Positions 1 to 7,269 of a stretch of 64,000 bases of DNA are shown one piece after another. The stretch's first letter is position 1, and each line of letters opens with the position of its first letter. The DNA lies in the NCBI RefSeq assembly GCF_014196495.1, contig NZ_JACIDT010000014.1, positions 1 to 64,000 of the forward strand, read 5' to 3'. The stretch is from Sphingobium jiangsuense (lineage in GTDB: Bacteria > Pseudomonadota > Alphaproteobacteria > Sphingomonadales > Sphingomonadaceae). Below the pieces are notes generated by a model, which saw only the letters and a list, made by a program, of their open reading frames with translations, searched no databases and was not told the DNA's origin. Made by a program: the position numbers and the translations under genes.

Positions 1-15
1 TCAGGAGGCTATGTG

Positions 16-111
16 ATGGTCCGGCGACCGCGCGCCATGCCGTTCGTCATGCCGGAGAAGAAATGGCGCAACCTGCCTCTATGGATCGACGCCGGGAAGG
101 GGGAGGGATGA
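16..111 (+). CDS. Small hypothetical protein (31 aa) of the integrated element
   Basis: A short reading frame encodes a basic 31-residue peptide ending in WIDAGKGEG. An AGGAGG ribosome-binding site lies at about 3-8. The stop codon overlaps the ATG of the next small ORF in an ATGA arrangement at 108-111, which is typical of translationally coupled phage or element genes. I recognise no family. Its position just upstream of the integrase suggests it belongs to the element that ends at the tRNA-Gly gene. The real gene could begin to the left of the window, so the start is uncertain. Confidence 0.4.
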   Translation: MVRRPRAMPFVMPEKKWRNLPLWIDAGKGEG

Positions 112-407
112 CTGCGATATCGGACATAGCGAAGAAGTTCCGGCGCGCTCTGCGCAACCAGACCGGTACATCATTTTCACCGGATGAGCTTCGCGCTCTC
201 GCTACGATCGGCGTATTGGAGGCTGTATCGTCAGCCGAACTTGAGGAATTGAAGCAGCAATGTCGCGTGGAAAGCGCACCTTTGAATATAACGGCTTCTG
301 GCTCGAATACCGACGAGACGGAAAGGCCCCAGGTATCTGGCAGATCGCGGCCTATAAGCAGGCGTCCCGATCAGTCGTATATCGCAGCACTCGGACGGAC
401 AGCCTAG
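108..407 (+). CDS. Small hypothetical protein overlapping the integrase start
   Basis: The ATG at 108 is preceded by a purine-rich GGGAGGG and overlaps the stop of the preceding ORF. The first 50 or so residues (MTAISDIAKKFRRALRNQ onward) look like a genuine, mostly helical small protein. The last 50 residues overlap the integrase reading frame and look like shadow translation. The overlap of about 148 bp is large, so either the C-terminus is non-conserved or the integrase starts later than 260. No family recognised. Confidence 0.4.
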   Translation: MTAISDIAKKFRRALRNQTGTSFSPDELRALATIGVLEAVSSAELEELKQQCRVESAPLNITASGSNTDETERPQVSGRSRPISRRPDQSYIAALGRTA

Positions 408-1558
408 AGGATGCGAAAGCAGCCCTCATCAGCCATGCCAATCTTGAAAAGGCGAAGCAGCGTCAGCGCGCAGAGGACGCGGAGGTCATTCCGCTCATCA
501 TGACCTATTGGCAGGAACACGCGAAGAGCCTGATCGCTGCCGACCAGTCGGCCCGGAGCTTCCGCGCCTTCATGTCGTTCCTGAATATGGATGAGGCGGG
601 TCCGCGCGCGGTGGTGACAGATATGAATCCGGCGCTGTTCGAACGCTTCCGGCGCTGGCGGATGGGGCCGCACAAGTTTTCCATGCCATGGGGTACGAAG
701 GAATATTCTGTCGATTCGCAGGGCGTCTCTGGCGACACTGTGGAGCGGAATATCAATGATGTGCGAGCGGCGATCAACCATGCGGAATTGAACATGCGGA
801 TCGCGCTGGCGCCGCGCATCAAAGGCGTTGATGCGAAGCACAAGAATCCACTGCGCGAGCGCGTTCTGACCGAGGACGAGTTGGCGCGCATATTCTGGTA
901 TGCGCGCCACTTCCCGATGTTGTTCCGCTTTATCGCTCTCCAGATGGCCACCAGCGTGCGCCCGGATGCCGCCAAGAAATTTGATGCCCGGCAGCAATTC
1001 GATGGTCGGTTCATCGATCTGCAACCGGATGCCGCGCCGCGCACGAAAAAGCGCAATGCAATCATCCCTGCGATTCGTCCTATGCGCCCGATCCTCCGCG
1101 CATGGGCGAAAGAGGACTACGCGCCTGTAACCAGCCACAAGACCGCATGGCGCACCCTGCGCCGCGTCCTCGGCCTATCCGATGACGTTTTCCCCAAGAC
1201 GATCCGGCATACGGTCGCGACATGGCTCTACAATGATCCAGCGATACCGGAGCGCCAGATTAGCGAGATGCTGGGGCACGAAGGCTCTTTGCGGCGGACA
1301 AGCCGCCTCTACGCGAAGTACCGCCCGGACTATCTAGGGGAGGTGGAGGCGGGACTGGAGCGCATCTGGCTGCGGACCACGATGCAGGCCAAGCGCTATG
1401 GCGCTGGCCATTGTTTGGCCACCGACAAATATGGCGCACTAAAAGTGGTTGCGGCTGATTCGGAATTTTCCTACGATTTACGCAGGGTTGAAACTGGAGC
1501 GGGCGAAGGGATTCGAACCCTCGACCCCAACCTTGGCAAGGTTGTGCTCTACCCCTGA
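260..1558 (+). CDS. Tyrosine recombinase / integrase
   Basis: Site-specific recombinase of the lambda-integrase type, expected to integrate and excise the element to its left. After an N-terminal arm-binding segment and a SAM-like core-binding domain (about residues 70-190), the catalytic domain shows the family pattern: Arg in ATSVRPD, Arg-His in IRHTVATWL, His in MLGHEG and the nucleophilic Tyr in RLYAKY. At 432 codons it is of normal size. The reading frame continues without a stop into the adjacent tRNA-Gly gene, so its last 20 or so residues (GIRTLDPNLGKVV...) are the complement of tRNA sequence and its stop codon lies inside the tRNA. That tail depends on the integrated state. Confidence 0.9.
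   Translation: MSRGKRTFEYNGFWLEYRRDGKAPGIWQIAAYKQASRSVVYRSTRTDSLEDAKAALISHANLEKAKQRQRAEDAEVIPLIMTYWQEHAKSLIAADQSARSFRAFMSFLNMDEAGPRAVVTDMNPALFERFRRWRMGPHKFSMPWGTKEYSVDSQGVSGDTVERNINDVRAAINHAELNMRIALAPRIKGVDAKHKNPLRERVLTEDELARIFWYARHFPMLFRFIALQMATSVRPDAAKKFDARQQFDGRFIDLQPDAAPRTKKRNAIIPAIRPMRPILRAWAKEDYAPVTSHKTAWRTLRRVLGLSDDVFPKTIRHTVATWLYNDPAIPERQISEMLGHEGSLRRTSRLYAKYRPDYLGEVEAGLERIWLRTTMQAKRYGAGHCLATDKYGALKVVAADSEFSYDLRRVETGAGEGIRTLDPNLGKVVLYP
1495..1545. other. Probable attachment site (att) in the tRNA-Gly 3' half
   Basis: The integrase gene abuts the 3' end of tRNA-Gly and reads into it. This is the usual geometry when a tyrosine integrase uses a tRNA 3' end as attB. The exact crossover cannot be fixed because the other end of the element is outside the window. 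A second copy of part of this sequence is expected further left. Confidence 0.5.
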
Positions 1559-1569
1559 GCTACGCCCGC
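1495..1569 (-). tRNA. tRNA-Gly(GCC)
   Basis: On the minus strand a full cloverleaf can be drawn. The acceptor arm GCGGGCG pairs with CGCCCGC, the D arm reads TAGCTCAGGGGTAGAGC, the anticodon loop TTGCCAA gives anticodon GCC, the T arm contains GGTTCGAATCC, and the discriminator A is followed by an encoded CCA. The 3' end faces the integrase, so this tRNA is the likely attachment target of the element to the left. The gene appears intact, meaning integration regenerated the 3' end. Confidence 0.97.
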
Positions 1570-1781
1570 TCTGGCGGCCGGTGGTGGGTGGCGGTTGCCT
1601 CCATCTCCCGGCGGGTGGCGGCCAACTAGCATCGGGTCGGGACCTCGGCAACCCCCTTTTTCAACTTATTTTGCACATTCTTCGATGACGGTTGCGCAAC
1701 GCGCGCTTCCTCCCCACATAGAGGGCCGTTATCGGGGGCCGGACGGCCCGCTTGTGGGTTTGATCGATCAGGAGGGTAGAC

Positions 1782-2693
1782 GTGGCGACCTTGGGCCTCA
1801 GCGAAGCGGACAGGAAAGCGGTCGAGGATTTCCGCAGGGACGTGGTCGACCCGTCCCGCACCGCGCTGGTCATCGTCGATTTCTGGGCGGAATGGTGCGG
1901 CCCCTGCAAGCAGCTGGCGCCCATCATCGAAAAGGTCTGCGCCGATTATGCCGCCAAGGGCGTGCAGCTGGTGAAGATCAATGTCGATGAGAACCGCTTC
2001 ATTGCCGCGCAGTTCCGGGTGCAGTCGATCCCCACCGTCTATGCCGTGTTCCAGGGCCAGCCCGTCGCCGACCTCAGCCAGGCGCGCACCGAGGGGCAGC
2101 TCAAGCAGATGCTGGACCAGATCTTGGCGCAACTGCCGGTGGAATCGGAAGAGAAGCTTCAGGCCGAGGAGATCGCCCCGCTGATCGCGATGGGCGAGGG
2201 CGCGCTGGACGAAGGCGACGGCGAGCGCGCGCTGTCGATCTTCAGCCAGATCGCGGAGATGGTGCCGGATCATCCGGTGGTGATCGCGGGGCAGGCGCGC
2301 TCGCTCGTCGCGCTCGGCCGGCTGGACGAGGCCGGGGCCGTGCTCGACGCCGCGCCGGAGGAACTGGCGAAGGACCAGGCGCTGGAGCGCGCCCGCGCCG
2401 CGCTGTCGCTGGCGCGCGACGCCAAGCCGGTGCAGGACCTGTCCGGGCTGGAGGCACGCGTCGCGGCCAATCCCGATGACCATGAGGCGCGATTCGAGCT
2501 GGCGGGCGGGCGCATGGCCAATGGCGACCGACAGGGCGCGGCCGACGCGCTGCTGGAAATCGTCGCCCGCGACCGGGAATGGAACAACGGCGCGGCGCGC
2601 GCGCAACTGCTCAAGCTGTTCGAGGTGGTGGGCCTCGAAGATCCGTGGGTATCCACCCAGCGGCGGCGCCTGTCGGCGATCCTGTTCACCTGA
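1782..2693 (+). CDS. cnoX: Thioredoxin-TPR co-chaperone CnoX (YbbN)
   Basis: CnoX is a cytoplasmic holdase that protects unfolding clients during oxidative stress and hands them to GroEL or DnaK. Residues 25-125 form a thioredoxin fold with W-CGPC at 38-42 and the cis-proline in SIPTVY near 84. Residues 140-300 are TPR-like helical repeats. Unlike the E. coli protein, which lacks a working CXXC, this one keeps both cysteines, as known for alphaproteobacterial CnoX, so it may also reduce substrates. The start is GTG at 1782, preceded by AGGAGGG at 1770-1776. The Lon N-domain gene follows within 20 bp, probably in the same transcript. Confidence 0.9.
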   Translation: MATLGLSEADRKAVEDFRRDVVDPSRTALVIVDFWAEWCGPCKQLAPIIEKVCADYAAKGVQLVKINVDENRFIAAQFRVQSIPTVYAVFQGQPVADLSQARTEGQLKQMLDQILAQLPVESEEKLQAEEIAPLIAMGEGALDEGDGERALSIFSQIAEMVPDHPVVIAGQARSLVALGRLDEAGAVLDAAPEELAKDQALERARAALSLARDAKPVQDLSGLEARVAANPDDHEARFELAGGRMANGDRQGAADALLEIVARDREWNNGAARAQLLKLFEVVGLEDPWVSTQRRRLSAILFT

Positions 2694-2709
2694 CGGGCCG
2701 GGCAGGGTG

Positions 2710-3327
2710 ATGAAGAGGCAGCGCATCTCCCTTTTTCCGCTCGCGGGGGCCCTGCTGTTCCCCGGCGCCCATCTGCCGCTCCATATCTTCGAGCCGCGCT
2801 ATCGGGCGCTGGTCAGCGACGCGCTGGCCCGCGACCGGCTGATCGGCATGGTGCAGCCCAGCGACACCAGGCCGCGCCCGGCGCTCTATTCCATCGGCTG
2901 TCTGGGGCGGATCGTCGAATGCGATGCGCTGGACGACGGCTGCTTCAACATCGTGCTGCTGGGGCTGGCGCGCTTCCATATATTGAACGAGCTGGACGTG
3001 GTGACGCCCTTCCGGCAGGTGGAGGCGGAGATCGAGCCGGAAGAGGAGGGGGGCACCGCCGCCCTCGCGCCCGCGACGCGCGCCGCGCTGGAGATGGAGG
3101 CGCGGCGCTTCGCCGATCATCTGGGCTATGTCGTCGACTGGTCGGCGGTCACCCGGCTGGACGATCAGGCGCTCGTCAACGGCATCGCGCAGGTGGCGCC
3201 GTTCGACGTGGCGTCGAAACAGTCGCTGCTGGAGGCGCGGACGCTGGACGAGCGGGTCGAACGCACCATCCAGCTCATGCAATTTTACGGCCGCACCGAC
3301 CGGGACGGCTCGCCCACGCTGCAATAG
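2710..3327 (+). CDS. Lon N-terminal (LON substrate-binding) domain protein
   Basis: A 205-residue protein made almost wholly of the LON N domain (PF02190). The hallmark FPGAHLPLHIFEPRYRAL is at about residues 15-32. No AAA or Ser-Lys protease domain follows, so it is not a Lon protease. Stand-alone LON-domain proteins are common in alphaproteobacteria, often next to the thioredoxin-TPR gene as here, and are presumed to bind protein clients; the function is unproven. The ATG at 2710 is immediately preceded by a possible GTG at 2707. It ends 3 bp from the convergent MAPEG gene. Confidence 0.87.
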   Translation: MKRQRISLFPLAGALLFPGAHLPLHIFEPRYRALVSDALARDRLIGMVQPSDTRPRPALYSIGCLGRIVECDALDDGCFNIVLLGLARFHILNELDVVTPFRQVEAEIEPEEEGGTAALAPATRAALEMEARRFADHLGYVVDWSAVTRLDDQALVNGIAQVAPFDVASKQSLLEARTLDERVERTIQLMQFYGRTDRDGSPTLQ

Positions 3328-3330
3328 GCG

Positions 3331-3783
3331 CTACAGCGCGGCGGCGAGCGCGGCGATCAGCGCGTTGATCGCCAGCAGCATCAGCACCAGCGACGACAGC
3401 AGGAACAGCCCCGCCCGGATGGCGACGATGTTGACGCGCGCCTGCCAGATGCTGTGGACGATGCGCAGCAGCACATAGGCCCATGCCAGCCCGAGGTTGA
3501 GCGCGCTTCCCTGCCCCAGCAGCGCGAGGATGAGAATGGTGGGGTAGAACAGCGTCGGCTGCTCCATCAGATGCGCATAGTTGTGCGCGGGCCAGTTCGC
3601 CTGTGGCGGCAACATCCGGTCGAGTTCCTGTCCGCGCCCGCCGCGCGGCACCTTGCGCAGGTCGATCCCCGCGACCTTGAACGCCGAGAACCGGACGATG
3701 AGCAGCCAGACCAGCATCGCCAGCGACCAGACGACCAGCGCCGCCGCGGGCACGAGCAGGGATGGGGCGAGATGGACAGGCAT
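3331..3783 (-). CDS. MAPEG family membrane protein
   Basis: A 150-residue integral membrane protein of the MAPEG (membrane-associated eicosanoid/glutathione metabolism) superfamily. About four hydrophobic helices are visible (residues 8-30, 78-95, 98-118 and 125-148). The conserved polar segment after the first helix (RKVPRGGRGQELD) and the HNYAHLMEQPTLFYP stretch are typical. Eukaryotic relatives are glutathione transferases or peroxidases in membranes; bacterial members mostly have no assigned substrate. It is transcribed convergently with the LON-domain gene and stands alone. Confidence 0.85.
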   Translation of the reverse strand: MPVHLAPSLLVPAAALVVWSLAMLVWLLIVRFSAFKVAGIDLRKVPRGGRGQELDRMLPPQANWPAHNYAHLMEQPTLFYPTILILALLGQGSALNLGLAWAYVLLRIVHSIWQARVNIVAIRAGLFLLSSLVLMLLAINALIAALAAAL

Positions 3784-3915
3784 GGTGAAGTCCCCCGGAT
3801 GGATATGCGCGGGAGAAGGTGCGAGGGCTGGCCGGGGTTGTCAATCGACCGTGAGGGGGTGCTGAAGTTGCATCGTGAAGCAGGCTTGCGGTGAAGGGCG
3901 GACTTTGCCTTTGCG

Positions 3916-4014
3916 GTCACCCCAGCGACCCGAAGGGCGACCGAAGGTCAATGCTGGGGTCGCTGGCCCCGGCGCGCGTCGCCTCCTGAGAAGCCAGCCT
4001 GCGCTGGCATGACG
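3916..4014. repeat. Dispersed REP-like palindromic repeat, copy 1
   Basis: Starts with GTCACCCCAGCG, has a matching GCTGGGGTC arm about 40 bp on, then GCGTCGCCTCCTGAG, and ends with GCCAGCCTGCGCTGGCATGA. The same core appears near 20252, 38018 and 43484. It lies between genes and can fold into two hairpins, as expected for REP/BIME elements. Confidence 0.75.
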
Positions 4015-4070
4015 TGGATGACAGGTCTGGGGCTGGAGAGCGAACCTCGAATGTTGCGCCATATGAGTTC

Positions 4071-4209
4071 ACGCGGAGGCGCGGAGACACGGAGACGCGG
4101 AGATGATGTCGCGAAGCCTGTTTCTCGTGCGGCAACAGGAGGTGAGGCGGCGCGGGTGTAAGGGGCCTGCGGCTCGAACTCTCTCTCCGCGTCTCCGCGC
4201 CTCCGCGTG
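4071..4209. repeat. Long imperfect inverted repeat (CGCGGAGAC-type)
   Basis: The left arm at 4071-4103 (ACGCGGAGGCGCGGAGAC...) pairs with the right arm at about 4180-4209 (...GTCTCCGCGCCTCCGCGT) across a loop of about 75 bp. The left arm has an extra 8 bp, an internal duplication of ACGGAGAC. No ORF lies between the arms. Probably a non-autonomous palindromic element or a strong RNA hairpin. Confidence 0.7.
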
Positions 4210-4287
4210 CCCGATTCTGTTGCGCTGGTGGTGTCCGCTTCTGGCCGAAATCCGCCAAGGCGCCGGCTGTCGAACGTTCCAGATGCA

Positions 4288-4321
4288 AAAGGCCGGGTCC
4301 GATTTCCCCGACCCGGCCTTT
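4288..4321 (-). terminator. Rho-independent terminator of the polyamine operon
   Basis: The arms AAAGGCCGGGTC and GACCCGGCCTTT form a perfect 12-bp stem with a 10-nt loop. On the minus strand the stem is followed by T residues. It lies about 20 bp beyond the stop of the last polyamine gene. Confidence 0.85.
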
Positions 4322-4342
4322 CGCTATTCCATTCCGGCGGCG

Positions 4343-5545
4343 TTACTGGCCGATCTGCACCACCGTGGCGCTTTTCGCGCGGCGGGGTTCGACGATGCTG
4401 TCGTCGTACATGCTCGCCATCGGCTCGTCCGTGACCTCGACCAGCGTTTCGGCGGTGAAGCCGTTGAAGCCGGTCCGCATCGCGCAGCCATAGGCGCCCA
4501 GCATGCCGATCTCGATATAGTCGCCGGGGCCGATATCGGCGGGCAGCAGGAAGGGGCCGGCCATATGGTCCATGTCGTCGCAGGTCGGGCCGTAGAAGCT
4601 GAACGCCTGCATCTCCGCCTCGCTGCCTTCCTCGCGCAGCAGGTCCACCGGGAAGCGCCAGCCGACATGCGCCGCGTCGAACAGCGCGCCATAGGCGCCA
4701 TCGTTGATGTAGAGCTCATCGCCCCGGCGGCGTTCCACGCGCACGATCAGCGAGCTGTATTCGGCGCACAGCGCGCGGCCCGGCTCGCACCAGAGTTCCG
4801 ACGAATAGCTGACCGGCAGGCTTTCGGCCGCGCGGTAGATGGCGTCGAAATACAGCTCCAGCGCGGGCGGTTCCATGCCCGGATAGATGGAGGGGAAGCC
4901 GCCGCCGACATCGATGATGTCCACCGTCACCGCCGCGTCGACGATCGCCGCGCGCACGCGCTCCAGCGCCTGCGTATAGGCGTGCGGGGTCATCGCCTGG
5001 CTGCCGACATGGAAGCAGATGCCCAGCGCATCGGCCGCCTGGCGGGTCGCCATCAGCAATTCCTTCACCTCGCCCAGTTCCGCGCCGAATTTCGACGCGA
5101 GGGAAAGCTCGCTATGCTCGGACGACACGCGCAGGCGCACGCACAGTTCCAGATCGGTCGCGTTGCCGGTGGCGCGCATGATCTTCGTCAGCTCTTCCAT
5201 CGTGTCGAGCGAGAAGGTGCGCACGCCGTAGCGGTGATATGCCTCGGCAATGGCTTCCTCGGCCTTCACCGGGTGCATGAAGCACAGCTTCGCTTCCGGC
5301 AGCGTCTCGGCGACGAGGCGCACTTCCGCGATGGACGCGACATCATAATGGGTGATGCCGCTGGCCCAGAGGGTGCGGAGCAGATCGGGAGACGGGTTCG
5401 CCTTCACCGCATAGAGCGACTTGCCCGGAAACTTCTCAACGAAGAAACGGGCGGCGCGGGCCGCGGCCTGCGGGCGAATGAGCGTTACCGGTGCTGCCGG
5501 TTTGAGGGTGGTTGCTACCCCCAGCGCGCTATGGAGCTTGTGCAA
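4343..5545 (-). CDS. Ornithine/lysine-type decarboxylase (fold III, PLP-dependent)
   Basis: A PLP enzyme of the alanine racemase-fold decarboxylase family, most likely forming putrescine from ornithine (or cadaverine from lysine). Visible signatures are the PLP lysine in YAVKANP (K48), FHVGSQ (H179), the phosphate-binding DVGGGFPS (212-219), EPGR (254-257) and the active-site Cys in GPTCDDMD (C322). The length of 400 aa is typical of bacterial members. I prefer the TTG at 5545, which follows GGAGG at good spacing; an in-frame ATG at 5605 would add 20 atypical residues. It is the last gene of a leftward polyamine cluster and ends at a strong terminator. Substrate preference cannot be read from sequence alone. 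Confidence 0.85.
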   Translation of the reverse strand: MHKLHSALGVATTLKPAAPVTLIRPQAAARAARFFVEKFPGKSLYAVKANPSPDLLRTLWASGITHYDVASIAEVRLVAETLPEAKLCFMHPVKAEEAIAEAYHRYGVRTFSLDTMEELTKIMRATGNATDLELCVRLRVSSEHSELSLASKFGAELGEVKELLMATRQAADALGICFHVGSQAMTPHAYTQALERVRAAIVDAAVTVDIIDVGGGFPSIYPGMEPPALELYFDAIYRAAESLPVSYSSELWCEPGRALCAEYSSLIVRVERRRGDELYINDGAYGALFDAAHVGWRFPVDLLREEGSEAEMQAFSFYGPTCDDMDHMAGPFLLPADIGPGDYIEIGMLGAYGCAMRTGFNGFTAETLVEVTDEPMASMYDDSIVEPRRAKSATVVQIGQ

Positions 5546-5695
5546 TTCAAGGGACCTCCAGAAACAAGTGCGACGAGTCAAGCTGCCTTGCGGTGGAAGT
5601 CCCATGGGGCAGCGGGGTGCCGATATATGGATTGTGGCCGGGGGTGTAAAGCGTCTTTCCCCAAAAAAATCCGCATGCAGGCGCCGGGTTGCGGC

Positions 5696-6883
5696 TCAGG
5701 AAAGACGGCGCTTGAATTCGTCGTAATCGAAGCACCTTATGGCGCGAAAATCCCCGTCTTCGCTGTTCCACAGGAAGATGGAGGGCAGCGGCACGCCGTT
5801 GAAGGTGTTGGTCTTGACCATCGAATAATGCGCCTGGTCGAGGAAGGCGAAGCGCTGGCCGACCCGCGGCAGGCCGCCGAATCGATAATCGCCGATGATG
5901 TCGCCGGCGAGGCAGGACGGGCCGCCGAGGCGAATCGCCGGGCCGTCCTCCGCCTCGCCCAGCAGCGCCGGGCGATAGGGCGCCTCGATCACGTCGGGCA
6001 TATGGCAGGTGGCGGAGATGTCGACGATCGCGACCGGCATGCCGTTGTCGATCACGTCCAGCACCTCGCCGACGAGGATGCCCGCGTCGAGCGCGATCGC
6101 CTCGCCCGGCTCCAGATAGAGGTCGAGGCCGGTCTGCGCCTTCACCGCGCGCAGGAAGGCGATGAGGTCCTCGCGCTGGTAATCGGCGCGGGTGATATGA
6201 TGGCCGCCGCCGAAGTTCAGCCATTTGAGGCCGGGCAGGAACGCCTCGATCCGGGGGAGCAGCGCCTCCCATGTGCGGCGCAGCGGCACGAAATCCTGCT
6301 CGCACAGCGTATGGAAATGCAGGCCGTCGACGCCGTCGAGATGCTCCGCGCGCAACTGGTCGACCGGGAAGCCGAGGCGGCTGTGCGGCTGGCACGGGTC
6401 ATATTTGGCGACCTCGCCCTCGGCATGGAGCGGGTTGATGCGCAGGCCCACGTCGAAGCGGTGGCCGTCCGCCCGCGCCCGGTCGAGGATCGGGCGGAAG
6501 CGCTCATGCTGGAAGGGCGAGTTGAAGATGAGATGATCGGACAGCGCGCAGATTTCCGGCAGGTCCTCCGCCTTGTAGCCCGCGCAATAGGTCGCGACCT
6601 CGCGCTTGCCGTCGGGCCCGGAATATTCCTCGCGCCCCAGCCGCGCTTCATAGAGGCCCGAGGCGCAGACGCCGTCGAGATACTCCGCGACGACCGGCCC
6701 CAGCGACCACATGGAAAAGGCCTTGAGCGCGGCCAGCACCTTCACGCCCGCCCGGTCCCGCACATCGGCGAGGATGGCGAGGTTGCGGCGCACGGCGGCC
6801 TCGTCCACCACGAAGGCGGGCGAGGGGACGCTGCCGAGGTCGAAATGCGCGAAGGCGCCGGGATCGCCCGCTCTGGTTTCCAT
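5696..6883 (-). CDS. nspC: Carboxynorspermidine/carboxyspermidine decarboxylase (NspC-type)
   Basis: A fold III PLP decarboxylase that removes the carboxyl group from carboxyspermidine or carboxynorspermidine, the last step of the alternative triamine pathway. Landmarks are the PLP lysine in AALKAFSMW (K54), HFHTLCEQ, the Gly-rich NFGGGHH, LEPGEA, the DISATCHMPDVIE segment and the active-site Cys in GGPSCLAGD. At 395 aa it matches the family. The ATG at 6883 (METRAGD) is chosen over upstream in-frame starts, which lie inside the neighbouring gene. It sits two genes downstream of the partner dehydrogenase. It is distantly related to the decarboxylase that follows it. Confidence 0.9.
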   Translation of the reverse strand: METRAGDPGAFAHFDLGSVPSPAFVVDEAAVRRNLAILADVRDRAGVKVLAALKAFSMWSLGPVVAEYLDGVCASGLYEARLGREEYSGPDGKREVATYCAGYKAEDLPEICALSDHLIFNSPFQHERFRPILDRARADGHRFDVGLRINPLHAEGEVAKYDPCQPHSRLGFPVDQLRAEHLDGVDGLHFHTLCEQDFVPLRRTWEALLPRIEAFLPGLKWLNFGGGHHITRADYQREDLIAFLRAVKAQTGLDLYLEPGEAIALDAGILVGEVLDVIDNGMPVAIVDISATCHMPDVIEAPYRPALLGEAEDGPAIRLGGPSCLAGDIIGDYRFGGLPRVGQRFAFLDQAHYSMVKTNTFNGVPLPSIFLWNSEDGDFRAIRCFDYDEFKRRLS

Positions 6884-6896
6884 GTCCGAAAAATCC

Positions 6897-7268
6897 TCAG
6901 TCCACGCAGATCGACGATCTGACCTTGCCATTTTCCACTTCGGCATAGCAGCCGAACAACCTGTCATCCGCCTGACACCAGCCCGCGGCGGGCGTTCCGA
7001 CAGCGGGCAGGCCGCCCTCGCCGGGGTCGGCGATGCATTTGCCCTCGCAATCGGATCGGGAGGCGCAGGCCTTGCCCGCATCGGCATAGCGGTGGACGCA
7101 CATCAATGTCTGGCGCCTGCCCCTCGCGTCGAGAAAGCCGCCGGAGCGCGCGCAGGCGCTGATCTCGCGGCTCGGCCCGCTCCCCGCCATCCGCATGTCC
7201 GGCGCGCAGCCGCCGGGCAGCGCCGCGAGCGGGGCGAGGAGGAGAAGGAGCAGCGCGCGAGCGGTCAC
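6897..7268 (-). CDS. Cys-rich exported protein of unknown function
   Basis: A 123-residue protein with a strong signal peptide (a run of leucines at residues 5-12, then LAALPGGCAP). The mature part contains many cysteines, including CASRSDCEGKC, suggesting disulphide bonds in the periplasm. The LPGGC segment is a poor lipobox, so lipidation is doubtful. The GTG start lies 1 bp after the stop of the dehydrogenase gene, and the gene ends 13 bp before the decarboxylase start, so it is firmly inside the polyamine operon. I do not recognise a family. Confidence 0.7.
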   Translation of the reverse strand: MTARALLLLLLAPLAALPGGCAPDMRMAGSGPSREISACARSGGFLDARGRRQTLMCVHRYADAGKACASRSDCEGKCIADPGEGGLPAVGTPAAGWCQADDRLFGCYAEVENGKVRSSICVD

Positions 7269-7269
7269 G

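Larger units (their letters stand above)
3784..4342. other. Intergenic region with two repeat elements and a terminator
   Basis: No gene is supported here. The stretch holds the promoter side of the MAPEG gene, a dispersed palindromic repeat (3916-4014), a long inverted repeat built from GGAGACGC-like units (4071-4209) and a terminator (4288-4321). A long plus-strand reading frame starts in this region, but it runs antisense through two clear decarboxylase genes and is not a gene. Confidence 0.8.

Noticed and set aside
4103..6922. A 939-codon plus-strand open frame
   Set aside because: It runs antisense to two clear PLP decarboxylases with conserved active sites and shows no domain of its own; a high-GC shadow frame.
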